DNA of 54,835 nucleotides, taken from the NCBI RefSeq assembly GCF_000003815.2, contig NC_049984.1, positions 6,961,189 to 7,016,023 on the forward strand. Direction: 5' to 3'. Under the pieces are notes generated by a model, which was not told the DNA's origin, did not search any database, and was given only the letters and a program-made list of their open reading frames with translations. This DNA comes from Branchiostoma floridae (Eukaryota > Chordata > Leptocardii > Amphioxiformes > Branchiostomatidae). This document shows, one piece after another, positions 12,301 through 22,452 of the stretch. Every line of letters begins with the position of its first letter. Position 1 is the first letter of the stretch. A program made the translations under genes and the position numbers.

Positions 12301-14712
12301 ATGTACGTGACACTGCTGTTAGCGCTTCTGTTGGCACTTGTTACACCAGGTAAAGTTGTGCATACGTTAAAAATACAACCTAACCCGGGAGCCTCAGCTC
12401 CCCCCCCCCCTACTTTGCCCCTCGCGGGGTCATCTGAGGGTATCGAAGGGTCTACCGAAAGTGCGAAAAGGAACGAAAAGGAACGAAAAGGAACGAAAAG
12501 GAACGAAAAGGAACGAAAAGGAACGAAAAGGAACGAAAAGGAACGAAAAGGAACGAAAAGGAACGAAAAGGAAGGAAGTATGAAGCAAACTAAAATAAAA
12601 TCCATGAGAATATAAGGAACCGGTACTGCGGGCGTTAGAAGCCTATAAAACATGTTTTAAAACGCGTTTTATTTTAGAATTTGGCAATATGACTTTTTTA
12701 CGGCGCTGTTTTAGGCGGTTGTGTTTGTGTGGCTAAATTATTCTCTGAAGATCAGCGAAATGCAAGGAAACAGAACTGAGATAAGAAAGTAAGGACTAAA
12801 ATTCAGTTTCCAGGTCATCCAGGAATAAAGTCATCCAGGAATAAAGCTGAATCTGAATCTCTTACTGGCGGGTGATAGATAAATATCGATTAACGTACAT
12901 TTTCAGAATGATTCAAGATTGTAGCGTTGCTGTTGTATTTGGATGGCTTCTGTTCTCCCAAGATGGGAGCACCGCATGCAATTCTTGCGATTGTTTACGT
13001 CTAATAGAAATCCGGCCTGGAATGATATGCTAATAAACTGCTGCCCCACTAGCATGACAGCTCCCTTCAACAGGGCCCACAACATGTTTTTCTGGAGACT
13101 GGAGACATATCTTCTCGCTCGTTCACGACAAAAGAAAAGGTGTGAAAGGATAGGCATGTATACATTGTAGTGATTGTACCAAGGAGCTTTCATCACGTTG
13201 TACCATGAGTATTCATAATTTTGGCGGGAAGAAAGGACAACGTGAGGAATTTGTGCAAAGGATATTGGGAAACTACGGAGAGATTTGGCCGTTGACTCAC
13301 GTCTCCCGTGCGGGTTCGACAGAAAAAGTCTTTGGAACCAGACCTCGAATTGAAATCAACGCGGTGTCCCGATTGCCCGGGGCCACATATAATTTAGGCC
13401 GGGACCACTAGAAAACGACTTTGTGGCATTTTTGAGACCGTAGAAAAATAATCTACACCAGAATGTCAACCCGTCAAACGTTTTTCAGGCGCGCTACTCA
13501 GCGGCTTTTACCCCCCTCCCCCCGAATTTGGTCTGTGACAGCCCGCGTGGGAACTGATTCGTGACTCCGCCCATCCCGCCCATCGCCTCTGATTTGTATT
13601 TAGCTATTTCCACGCGTGCACTTTCCCGCCGGTTCGCCGTTTAACCATTGGAGCTCTAGGAATTTCGTGGAACAAGTCGCAAAATGCAAAAATAAAGTCC
13701 GTTGCAAATGCATTTGCCGATCACAGTGCCGTTACCTTATATTCCCATCGATTTTATTTCACTTTGCTTCATACTTCGTTCCTTTTCGTTCCTTTTCGCA
13801 CTTTCGGTACTTTCCTTTTCGTTCCTTTTCGTTCCTATCCAATCTTTTCGTTCCTTTTCGCACTTTCGGTACTTTCCTTTTCGTTCCTTTTCGTTCCTTT
13901 TCGCACTTTCGGTACTTTCCTTTTCGTTCCTTTTCGTTCCTTTTCGTTCCTTTTCGTTCCTTTTCGTTCCTTTTCGTTCCTTTTCGTTCCTTTTCGCTCC
14001 TTTTCGTTCCTTTTCGTTCCTTTTCGCTCCTTTTCGTTCCTTTTCGCACTTTCGGTACACCGGTATCGAAATGTAGATGTAGATGTAGACAACAGTAAAA
14101 GCAGAGAACTCTACATGCAAATTGAGTAAGGAATAACAACAAAAAGCGTCTTATAGTCTAGTCTACTGGTAATCTTGTAAGTAGACACTGAACAACGAGC
14201 GGCTTATGGATCGCATGTACATTCAGATTTGCACAGTCTGGTAAACAAGTTAATTGGCGACTTCAGCCACAAGACTTGACAAGTCAATCTGTTTTTCATT
14301 CCGGGTGACTCAAGGGTCCACCATGCATTGACAAACGTCTGACATATGACACTGCAAACATTGTTATCAACCCGTCACAACCTTTGTTGTTTGTAGCCCC
14401 GCCCATTGTGTGGTTCTCAAGCTCACATAACATGGCACGGGTGTTTGCCCATTTGGTATGTGTTGCCTCAGACGTACTTAGTATGATGAAAAACTTCTGT
14501 AAATGGCGAAATGTTGTGGAGTGAAAACGTATAATTTCCTGTTTTTTTCTACGTAGGGGTTACGTGGTACCTTCACTATAGACCAACAAAATATAAAGTT
14601 TATCTTCCATTATGTTCGAACATGTAAATCAAAATAAATACATGTATATCGGTATGTGTGTACGTGTGTGTGTTTGTTTGTTCGTGTGTGTGTGTGTGTG
14701 TTTGTGATTGTT

Positions 14713-14748
<36 letters not shown>

Positions 14749-15492
14749 TGCGTGTGTTTGTGCGTCTGTGAATTAGTTTTGATCCGGGTTTTCCATTCTA
14801 CCTATAGAGATTGAGGGGCAAGAAGCCCGGTACACCGAGGTCCCCAGAGAGACCACTGTCGTGGAGGGGGACAACGTTACATTAAACTGTAGCGTCGAGA
14901 ATATCACAAACGACACGTCAGTCAAGTGGTTCGGTCCGCCAAATTACCACTTCAGGACAGAGGGCAGAAACTCTGGACACCCCAGGTACACATGGAGCTT
15001 AAAGCACTCTTAATCTCAAAAAAGATGCAAGGATCCGACTCAGCCTGAGAGTCTAGGAGGAGGAGAGAAGTTAAACAACAAATGTACTACAAATGTCAAT
15101 CGAGACTTAGCGGGTCCCTTGCATCTGTCTGAAGGTATAGTAAGGTTATTCCTAAAAGATTGACCTCTGCTAAGGTTTCACCACAGAATATTCCTTATAA
15201 ATCAATACTTAACAATGTTTCATTGTCGTTTCTACCTTCGCTTCACAGATACACGATTGTCGGGGACCCGTCTGAAGGTGAGTACAACCTTCACATCACT
15301 AACGCCAGCAAGTCGGACAATGGGCGGTTTCGGTGTTGGGTACGGGAGGTGCGACAGGACCCTGCCGAGGCCACCCTGACCGTTAAGGACAGGATGACAA
15401 GCGCTGCCTCAAGCCTACAAGGTTTCTATCTGAATTTTCCGGTCATCATATTGGCTATGCAGTGCTTCGCTAAAGCATACGTTGTGAATTAA
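12301..15492 (+). CDS. Single-Ig secreted or lipid-anchored protein, related to kinase receptor Ig1
   Basis: Three exons: 12301-12349 (signal peptide MYVTLLLALLLALVTP, phase-1 donor), 14808-14985 and 15249-15492. Phases 1 and 2 match and give 156 residues. One V/I-type Ig domain spans about 22-120 with Cys44, Trp57 and Cys105. The segment from SVKWFGPPNYHF through GRNSGHPRY to FRCWVRE is closely similar to Ig1 of the receptor tyrosine kinase at 42380, but lacks that receptor's two additional cysteines and has an intron after HPR that the receptor exon lacks. The C-terminus (about 123-156) is a small-residue segment followed by a modestly hydrophobic end, compatible with a GPI signal or a secreted form. 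A decoy or ligand role is inference. Intron 1 (2.46 kb) holds a foldback-like element and a GT repeat. A GTG or upstream start at 12268 is possible but less likely, because a good acceptor precedes 12290. Confidence 0.8.
12471..12570 (+). repeat. Minisatellite, ten copies of GAACGAAAAG
   Basis: Ten uninterrupted 10-bp units form the left arm of the foldback-like element. Because no stop codon occurs in several frames, spurious open frames appear here on both strands. Confidence 0.97.
13787..14047 (-). repeat. Minisatellite, inverted array of the same 10-bp unit
   Basis: Complement of the unit at 12471-12570, about 260 bp. The terminal block CGCACTTTCGGTACTTTCC recurs three times inside the array, and a few units carry a T-to-C change, giving a higher-order pattern. 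All open frames here are artefacts of the repeat. Confidence 0.95.
14655..14766 (+). repeat. GT-rich microsatellite
   Basis: Imperfect GT/GTTT repeat in the first intron of the single-Ig gene, ending about 40 bp before its second exon. Confidence 0.95.
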
Positions 15493-17145
15493 GATCACAG
15501 GGACTTTATGATACGCCTTGATGCAAGGCAGAGTATAATATTATATATTTTTAAAATGCATATAAATATAATATGTAATTGTGTCGTAAATATATATTAT
15601 ATATAACTGTGTCCTAACCGAAATTCTGGCGTTATCAATCTTGACAAGGAAGAGTACAGTATGCACCCTTTTGACTCGCAACATAACGGTGGAGATCACA
15701 ATGTATAGTACCATTGTCAATATTGTATTATAAGTACATGTATATTTGTTAACATAGACAAAGAGGCTGGGCCTTAAGGTCTTTGCACTGCCATAGAAAC
15801 GTCAAGATAATTCTAGTATATCATACGTTTATATAAAAGTCAATATGTATAGTAATTTTATGATTTATATAATTGCAAGTATAACTTTCGGTTGGGGGCA
15901 AGTAGTAGTGATTTTTAAATTGCCCGACCGAATCCTATGTCTGAGTAATGTTTCTATGATGCATATGTATGACATTTCTTCGGTAGAAGCTACTCACTGT
16001 CCATAACATTTGGTAGCAACTGGATTACATGTTACTACTTTGTAGAGATGAGTTCTCTACATCTACATATACTCCTACAGCTGGACTCAATGGGTATCAA
16101 GCAGGTGGAATTAACATTGTGAAATATTACATAAATTTTGCCGTTGAGAGAGACCACGTGTACATTTAAACTATAAAATTTGATTACACGTACTACATCT
16201 ATGTCATGTTTTCGAGAAAGTTTGTTCAATATATCATTTCACTGCCCAGACTACATTGGTATTCTACTGCAATGTTTTTCTCCAGGCTGAATTAAAAGCC
16301 TTTTTTGGTGAAATAAAATACTACGTTCAGCTCTTCACTGCCACTTACCACTATTAAAGAATACATTAACTGTGTATTTTCGTTCATTAGGTTGAAACTA
16401 ACTATAAGTAAAGTACAGACGGCCTTGAAAATAAAGAACACACAAGGCAATGGTGTATAATGTGTACAAATGTATATCATTTGATGGCCTTCGTGTCTAA
16501 TGCAAAACCACAATGTCCCTGTTTTTTGCTGTCGTATGAACTGCTTGTATCTCCTGTTATTACATAGCTCAAAAAGTGAGCTCATATAGATACACCATAG
16601 ATCTTCAAATACTAATGTCAACAAAAAAGTAAAATGTCTTAAATAAACGTCTTACATTACAGGCCAAGGTCGAGGGGAAAAGGGAAAAGCCAATCGCGTT
16701 TGAAATGTTACGAAGTGTTAAGTAAAGACCTTAACCCACCCCCTACCATTGAACTTGGAGAATGACCGTACAGTCGTTTTCACACTTGTACTTCTTTCTA
16801 AGTCGTAAGCAGTTTCGTACAGTGTAAGAAATGATATGGCTTCTAAGGTATACATACACATCACTGAATAACACATACATACAACATGATCTAACTAATA
16901 ATACTAAGTGAAATGTGAATGTTCACCAATATGAGCAATGTATGTCTGACTTGATTTACGATTGTACAATAGACAGTAGCGGATATGTACAGCGTTATTC
17001 GACTGGTCCATTATTTCGAAATGAGAGTGAAGCCAATCAAAAGTTATCTACCATAGAAGTTATCTACCATAAATCTATCCCGATTACATGGTATGTCTGA
17101 AGAATTCAACAGTAAAATAAAAACAACAAAGAACTGTAATATCTG
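15493..17145. other. AT-rich intergenic region, no gene seen
   Basis: AT-rich sequence with TATATA tracts near 15540-15605, which may include the 3' end of the single-Ig gene. No exon, RNA gene or convincing repeat was found. Confidence 0.5.
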
Positions 17146-17150
17146 TGAAA

Positions 17151-18369
17151 CCAAGGAGGTTGAAAGAGGGAAAGGAGTCGGCTCATAATTTGTCCCTTTT
17201 CAACCATCTTCGACTCACTTGTGAAAAAAACATTAACATTGGGGTGCGAATTGGTCTTGATTTACATACACCCAGCCGACTATCGGCATTGTTTTCATTG
17301 TTCACTCTATTATAAATGACAACAGCATGAATGATGGCCGGGCAACAAGAACAATAGAGTAACTTTGGGGAAGATTTTCAAAAGTTGAGAGTTGTAGATA
17401 GAAGAACAGCAACAACGCTCTTTGCTTTATTATTATATTATAAAGATGCCGATAGCACGGAAATCAAGCAAGCCCCAAGACGGAGGATCTCCGACGCACG
17501 ACAGGCTTGAAACTTGCAGTCAAACAAGCGGGACTGTTGCATTATGTTTTCAAGCCTACGAATACGGTGGCTGGCTAAATGAGATGGAAGGAATCATGAT
17601 AAAGTCTGTGATAAAAACATCCCAGAAAAATTATTAACTCTTTCTGGAAAATAATTCAAAAATAAGAATTTATCTAGAGGCATGTTGTCCAGCTTGTCGA
17701 GAAAACTAGCCTCTCAAAATTCGCCTCGCAAGGAGATTTATTTGATGCCCCAACTTCACCCTTTGCACCAGACCATCCATGGAGACCTTATCAAGCTCAA
17801 CTTTGATACAGAAAAAGAAGGCTAAGACCCCAGGAAAAATCGTAAGTGCCCACCGCCAAAAAATACATGAATGGAACGACAAAGACCTGTATAATACGTA
17901 AAAACCTCAAGTTTATTTTGGAAAAGTGCTATATGTTTGTAATAAGAACATAAATCTATACATATTTCTCCATATTTCTAAGGCCAAAAAAATGACATAA
18001 GTCCAAAGAAATGGCTGTAAACAAACCCATGTTCGTCGTAGAAAGGAAAACAAACTATCGCCATGATCGCCATGTTGTTTTCTTTCGAATGCCGATTTCT
18101 GCGCAGCTCTACTGCGCAATCCAAATAAGGAAATTGTCGGAAACCGAAGGGGCTTCGACTTCTAATCGGGCCGGCCTCGGTCCCTGCCGCTGCCCTGACG
18201 TCATGACTGGCTCATTATGCGGCTTTTATGGGGAGTCAAACATGGTTACAAAGGACTGCCGCCGGCCACCCTGAACAATGGGACACAGCAGGGTTTAACA
18301 GGGCAAAACAAAGGCCGCGGCAAGGTGCTAATTATGAGCCGACTCCTTTCCCTCTTTCAACCTCCTTGG
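17151..18369. mobile_element. Inverted-repeat DNA transposon, non-autonomous, 1.2 kb
   Basis: Terminal inverted repeats of 40 bp, perfect by eye, lie at 17151-17190 and 18330-18369, beginning CCAAGGAGGTTGAAAGAGGG. The sequence TGAAA directly flanks both ends (17146-17150 and 18370-18374), a 5-bp target site duplication. No transposase-like frame is present, so the element depends on another copy. It lies just downstream of the minus-strand Ig receptor, 32 bp from its stop codon. Confidence 0.85.
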
Positions 18370-18401
18370 TGAAACTGCTTAGTACTAAGAAACCGGTATG
18401 G

Positions 18402-20981
18402 TCAGACGTCAATTACGCCCCCAGCGTCGCCGTTCTGCAAGGGGGCTTCTTCAGCTCTGCGTATAGTATTCAGCTCCTAAGCATATAAAGCAAACTGCCT
18501 GAATAATTTGCTATCATTTTATCAAGTTTTCTACCCTGTAATTGCTTTTCAATCTGAAAATAACAACGATAGTATGCTTGTTGTTCATAATAATCATAGT
18601 GGAAAGTTTCAAATGCAAAATCGAGAGATAGGGACGCTAAAGGACAACTTGAAAAATATGGTTACCAATCTCTTTAAACTACACAAAGATTTACATGTGA
18701 GGAACATTGTCATTAATATCTAAGAAGTAAACATACCTGATCGCCCTGCATGAACCTGTTGTCATGAGGATCTCTTCCACCGTTGTGCACAGGGTCGTAA
18801 CGCTGCTGATGTGCAATGAACACGTTGTAGTAAATGTTTTAGCCCTTAGACACTCAACTTTTCAAAGTTAACTTTTCAAAGCCGTCGTAGACATATGTAG
18901 AATAATTAAGGACAACACAAAAAAGTTAAATGTTAAGCCTTAGCCTTTAAAAGAATAATATTTAAAAGCTTATAAAAGTGAATGTGACAAGAAACAATGT
19001 GCACCGTACTGCGTTTAGGTTGATATGACAAATGAGTAGGGCCTAGGAAAAAAATGTTGTGTTTCCTGTTTCCCTACCTTCCCTAGAAAAACCTGCTGAC
19101 CCTAGACTTTTTTTGGGTGGGCAGTGGAGTCACAAAATTTCCAGTTAGAATTTTTATTCAGCCTGCTTCCTATTGAAGTAAAAACAGTATGCTTGTCCTA
19201 TCTAATGAAGGATTAATGTATCTATTGTGCACAAAATCAAAGTTTGACATTGAAAGACAAGTGTCCTCATGCATTTCAGTTTCCTTTGTTCAACTGTATT
19301 GTAATATGTATCACTAGATTTTTGGCTATCCTAAAAAAAATTACAAAAAAAAAAGATATCCCCTACCTACCGACCGTAATTTTTTCAGGACTGAAACAGG
19401 AAACACAACACTTTTTTTCCTAGGCCTAGTTACCGGAGGAACTTGCGGAGGCCGGCCGTTCCGCCGTTTGTAGATGCATCCACCAGCTACTACAATTGCG
19501 ATGATGGGCAGCACTACCACGATCACTATGGCGGCAATGCTCCCACCCGGCAGTCCTCCGCTTGAGGCGGAGCCTGTTGGTTTCAAAGCAGACGATAAAC
19601 AACAATCAGGTGCTGACAGCAGATGAACAATGTGCACGCGCAATTTGATAAGAATCTCGTTATATCATTCTCCTACAGCAGAGTACCGTCAGTCATTTAT
19701 TCCTGACTGTACTCTGCTTTCCTTCCCTTTTGCCGGCGGTATTACCCGCCCTACTTATTAGATATTAATGAGCTTGCCCTTATATGGGCAGTCAGCCGTT
19801 GGGGATCGGGCGTTGGCATGGTGAGCAAACAAAGTCATGGTAATACGTAACATGATTGGCTGGTAGCTTCCCAGCGGCCTTTGCGAGACAGCTTCACCAC
19901 AACAAGAAGCCCAAGGAAGGCCTGTTCTCTGATTGGTTGACAGCTTGTTTGTGGCGACAATCATAATACCCGTAGGTAGGCCCTGGGACAGCAGGGCCCC
20001 ATAAGGTAAATGCCGTTGGGGACCGGGCGTTAGGAGGATGCGTTATATAAGATATTGTATTGTGATGTTTTTTGCGCAGTTTACGTGTCATAGTCTATAT
20101 ACACTGTCTGACAGTAGTAGTAGTAGTAGCAGCAGCAGTAGTAGTAGTAGTTTCCAAATCATATTCACTTACCCGTGTTGTTGACATGGCTTCCCGTGGT
20201 CATCAGAGCAGTGGCAGCTGTGTTGTTCGTGATGCCTTCATCGGAACCATTCAGGTCTGGTTTGGGGGAAGAGGAATCAGTTATTATCGTATAGAACGAA
20301 GCGTTTTACTGAGGATGATTTCAACCTAACCTTGACACATAGAATACCGGAAACTTTATTACACAGCAAAAAGCATAGTGACTTTCGTATGGTCGACTGT
20401 AAACTACAAAGAAGAATAGAGAATAAATCTTGAGATCTTACGACAAGCTGAAAATGAGATAAAGTTTAGATGAGATAAAAGTATTTGCATACTCACCATT
20501 CATAGTCACGTTTATGTCTGGTCCTGTGTGGAACCCCACACTTAGCTTGTATAACCCAACCTCTCCAAGTTGAAAATCGAGTATGGTCAGGTTGACGACT
20601 GTGATTCCATTGAACCAGGCAATGCTAACTGAGAAATTGCCTTTGAATGGTTCATGTGGATCTTCCTCTCCTGCTCCAAGCTCATAGACGGGCACGAACT
20701 TATTTGACCCCGTAATGGGGTTTGGGCCCTGAATTACTATAGATTCATGTTCTTCAGTGCCGTTGGCAGCAAAGGAGAGAAGTTTGTCGTCTCCCTGACC
20801 ACCCTCGACCGTAGAGGGTGGATATTGGATGAACATCGCTGATCCGTCTGTAGAGGAATGATTGTGAATGATTGGTCAATCATTATCTATAAAAAAATTC
20901 AACTATTGTATATCTTATCATAACAATTGTTGATACACAAACAGACAGGCAGACGGACAGACACACACACACAAATACGCG

Positions 20982-21033
<52 letters not shown>

Positions 21034-21707
21034 TATGCACACACACACTGATACACACACGATCACACATTTACGCCACGATACCGTGACACGCATATAG
21101 CAATAGAGCATGTGATACTTCACACAGACGGTAACCATTTGGCTTACCAAGTTGTGCCTTTATGTCAGCATGTAACAACAGAAAAATCCATGACGATGGT
21201 ATTCGACCATCTAAAAAGCCGGACAGTAAACCTTATATCTACAATAAAGATAGTTACGTTCTTGTAAATAATAGTGGTATCGTTAGGAAGAGTCGAACAC
21301 CGTTGCATTAGTAGCTTAACTTTCTCCGTGCAATGGAATTAGCATATACTAGTACTACCACATATTTAATCGGTGTGTAAATTTTGATAATGTCGACCAA
21401 GTTTTTACTACTGGTACATAGTAATCAAAGAAAGTATTTAACTGTGAAAAGACCAGATTGATCATTTGAATATTGATTAGTAGTTGATAGCGCACCTGTT
21501 AAAACCTACGCCTACGTGACCACGTGTATGTAAATTGCATACCGACAAAACGAGCCCTACCAAGTTTGTGCCCTTAAGCTTATCACCAAGAATCGTTTTA
21601 CTAAACCCAATTGTCTTAATCAAGTTAATCGTCACAATACCTGTAAGTGTGGTTGCCCCACTGAACAGGATGATAGGGATCACGGAAGTCCATGTCGGAG
21701 CGGTCAT
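18402..21707 (-). CDS. V-like Ig membrane receptor lacking the Ig cysteines
   Basis: No named family is recognised. Six minus-strand exons: 21641-21707 (signal peptide), 20497-20847 (V-like domain), 20173-20256 (stalk), 19434-19573 (membrane), 18737-18805 and 18402-18476 (tail). Phases 1,1,1,0,0 join to a 261-residue protein. Residues 23-139 have the V-set layout (STVEGG near strand B, NLTILDF..EVGLYKL like the D-x-G-x-Y-x-C region) but Phe and Leu stand where the two cysteines should be, and the whole ectodomain has no Cys. CD2-type N-terminal domains show this loss. There are many N-glycosylation sites. The stalk is Thr/Asn-rich, the helix is about 180-201, and the tail has PPQVPP and ends VIDV, a possible PDZ ligand. 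A MITE abuts the donor after the membrane exon. The acceptor of the fifth exon could shift by one codon. Confidence 0.8.
19037..19428. mobile_element. MITE-like element in the receptor intron
   Basis: About 390 bp with inverted ends starting GGCCTAGGAAAAAAA and continuing through TGTTGTGTTTCCTGTTTC (left near 19040-19073, right near 19394-19426). A TA dinucleotide flanks each end. Its right end touches the splice donor GTAACT (19428-19433) of the receptor's membrane exon. Confidence 0.65.
20112..20151 (+). repeat. AGT/AGC trinucleotide repeat
   Basis: Interrupted trinucleotide tract in an intron of the minus-strand receptor, close to the stalk exon donor. Confidence 0.9.
20959..21060 (+). 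repeat. AC microsatellite with GC core
   Basis: AC repeat with a short GCGCGC stretch, in intron 1 of the minus-strand receptor. Alternating purine-pyrimidine DNA of this kind can adopt Z-form. Confidence 0.95.
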
Positions 21708-21750
21708 GGCTTACCCTCCCCCTCAGAAACCGGTGGGGTGAGTCACAAGA

Positions 21751-22061
21751 TTAAAGAACTTCCGGGTCACAGTTCATACACCTGTCGGACAAGTAAGTGC
21801 TCATTGACCTTGGAACCCAATACTCAGCATTGTTTACTGTGAGGCACACCTGGCTGGTGGCTGTAAAGTTAATTTTTCTCTTCTGTGCTTCGTCTGGAAT
21901 GATTACAACTGACAGTCGACTTACATGTACCACGATGTATCGTGAAGGTCTTACTGCAGTCTTCTGTAGGACAACATGACACCAGTTTACGTTCAAAGGT
22001 GCTCCCTGTCTACATTCTTTTTGTATCCGAATATAACATCTGCGTTGTGTTTTGGTAGCCC

Positions 22062-22122
<61 letters not shown>

Positions 22123-22452
22123 CGTGTGCGTGCGTATGTGTGTGTGTGTGTGTGGAATGTGCTGCAACTTTTATACATTGATGTTGACTCAAGTCAATAG
22201 CATTGGGTTAATGTTTAACATAAACAGCTGGCCGTGTGGCTTCATCCTGTCATTACAAAACTGCTTATAATGTTGATAGATACCGTGCACTGTTAGGTGG
22301 AATGAATACGTAGTCAGAGACATATTGAGTGTTATAAAGTTATAACAAACAAGCTGCTCAATCATCTCATCACCCGGGACAAATCTAATGTGCTTGTGTG
22401 AGTAATACAAGTCAATCTGCTCCATCACAATCAGGTGTTGTGCTCTGCTCAT
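21751..22452 (-). other. Possible Ig-like exons, unsupported
   Basis: Two minus-strand segments look coding but cannot be joined safely. One (about 22280-22430) reads EQLVCYNFITLNMS and ends SFHLTVHG before a weak GT donor, like the last strands of an Ig domain. The other (about 21751-22010) has an 85-codon frame with INFTATSQVCLTVNN, but an alternative frame ends in a better GTAAGT donor. They may be relics of another Ig gene next to the receptor at 21707. Confidence 0.2.
22064..22154 (+). repeat. GT microsatellite
   Basis: Nearly pure GT repeat with a few GC steps; open frames across it on both strands are artefacts. Confidence 0.97.

Larger units (their letters stand above)
12453..14057. 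mobile_element. Foldback-like element with 10-bp minisatellite arms (I)
   Basis: The two ends are inverted: TACCGAAAGTGCG at 12453 and its complement ending at 14057. Next come arrays of a 10-bp unit, GAACGAAAAG on the left and its complement on the right. Both arrays have a matching inner flank (GGAAGTATGAAGCAAA on the left near 12573, its near-complement near 13765-13778). The 1.1 kb between the arms has no recognised gene. Terminal inverted repeats made of short tandem units are the hallmark of foldback elements. No clear target duplication was found. Confidence 0.65.

Noticed and set aside
12258-12653. Long open frames across the GAACGAAAAG array
   Set aside because: The 10-bp repeat has no stop in several frames on both strands; the translations are pure repeat.
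13616-14142. Six overlapping open frames rich in FRSFSFLFVP or NEKERKGTK
   Set aside because: Translations of the inverted minisatellite in different frames, not genes.
21993-22270. Poly-(Thr-His) and poly-(Cys-Val) open frames
   Set aside because: Translations of the GT microsatellite.
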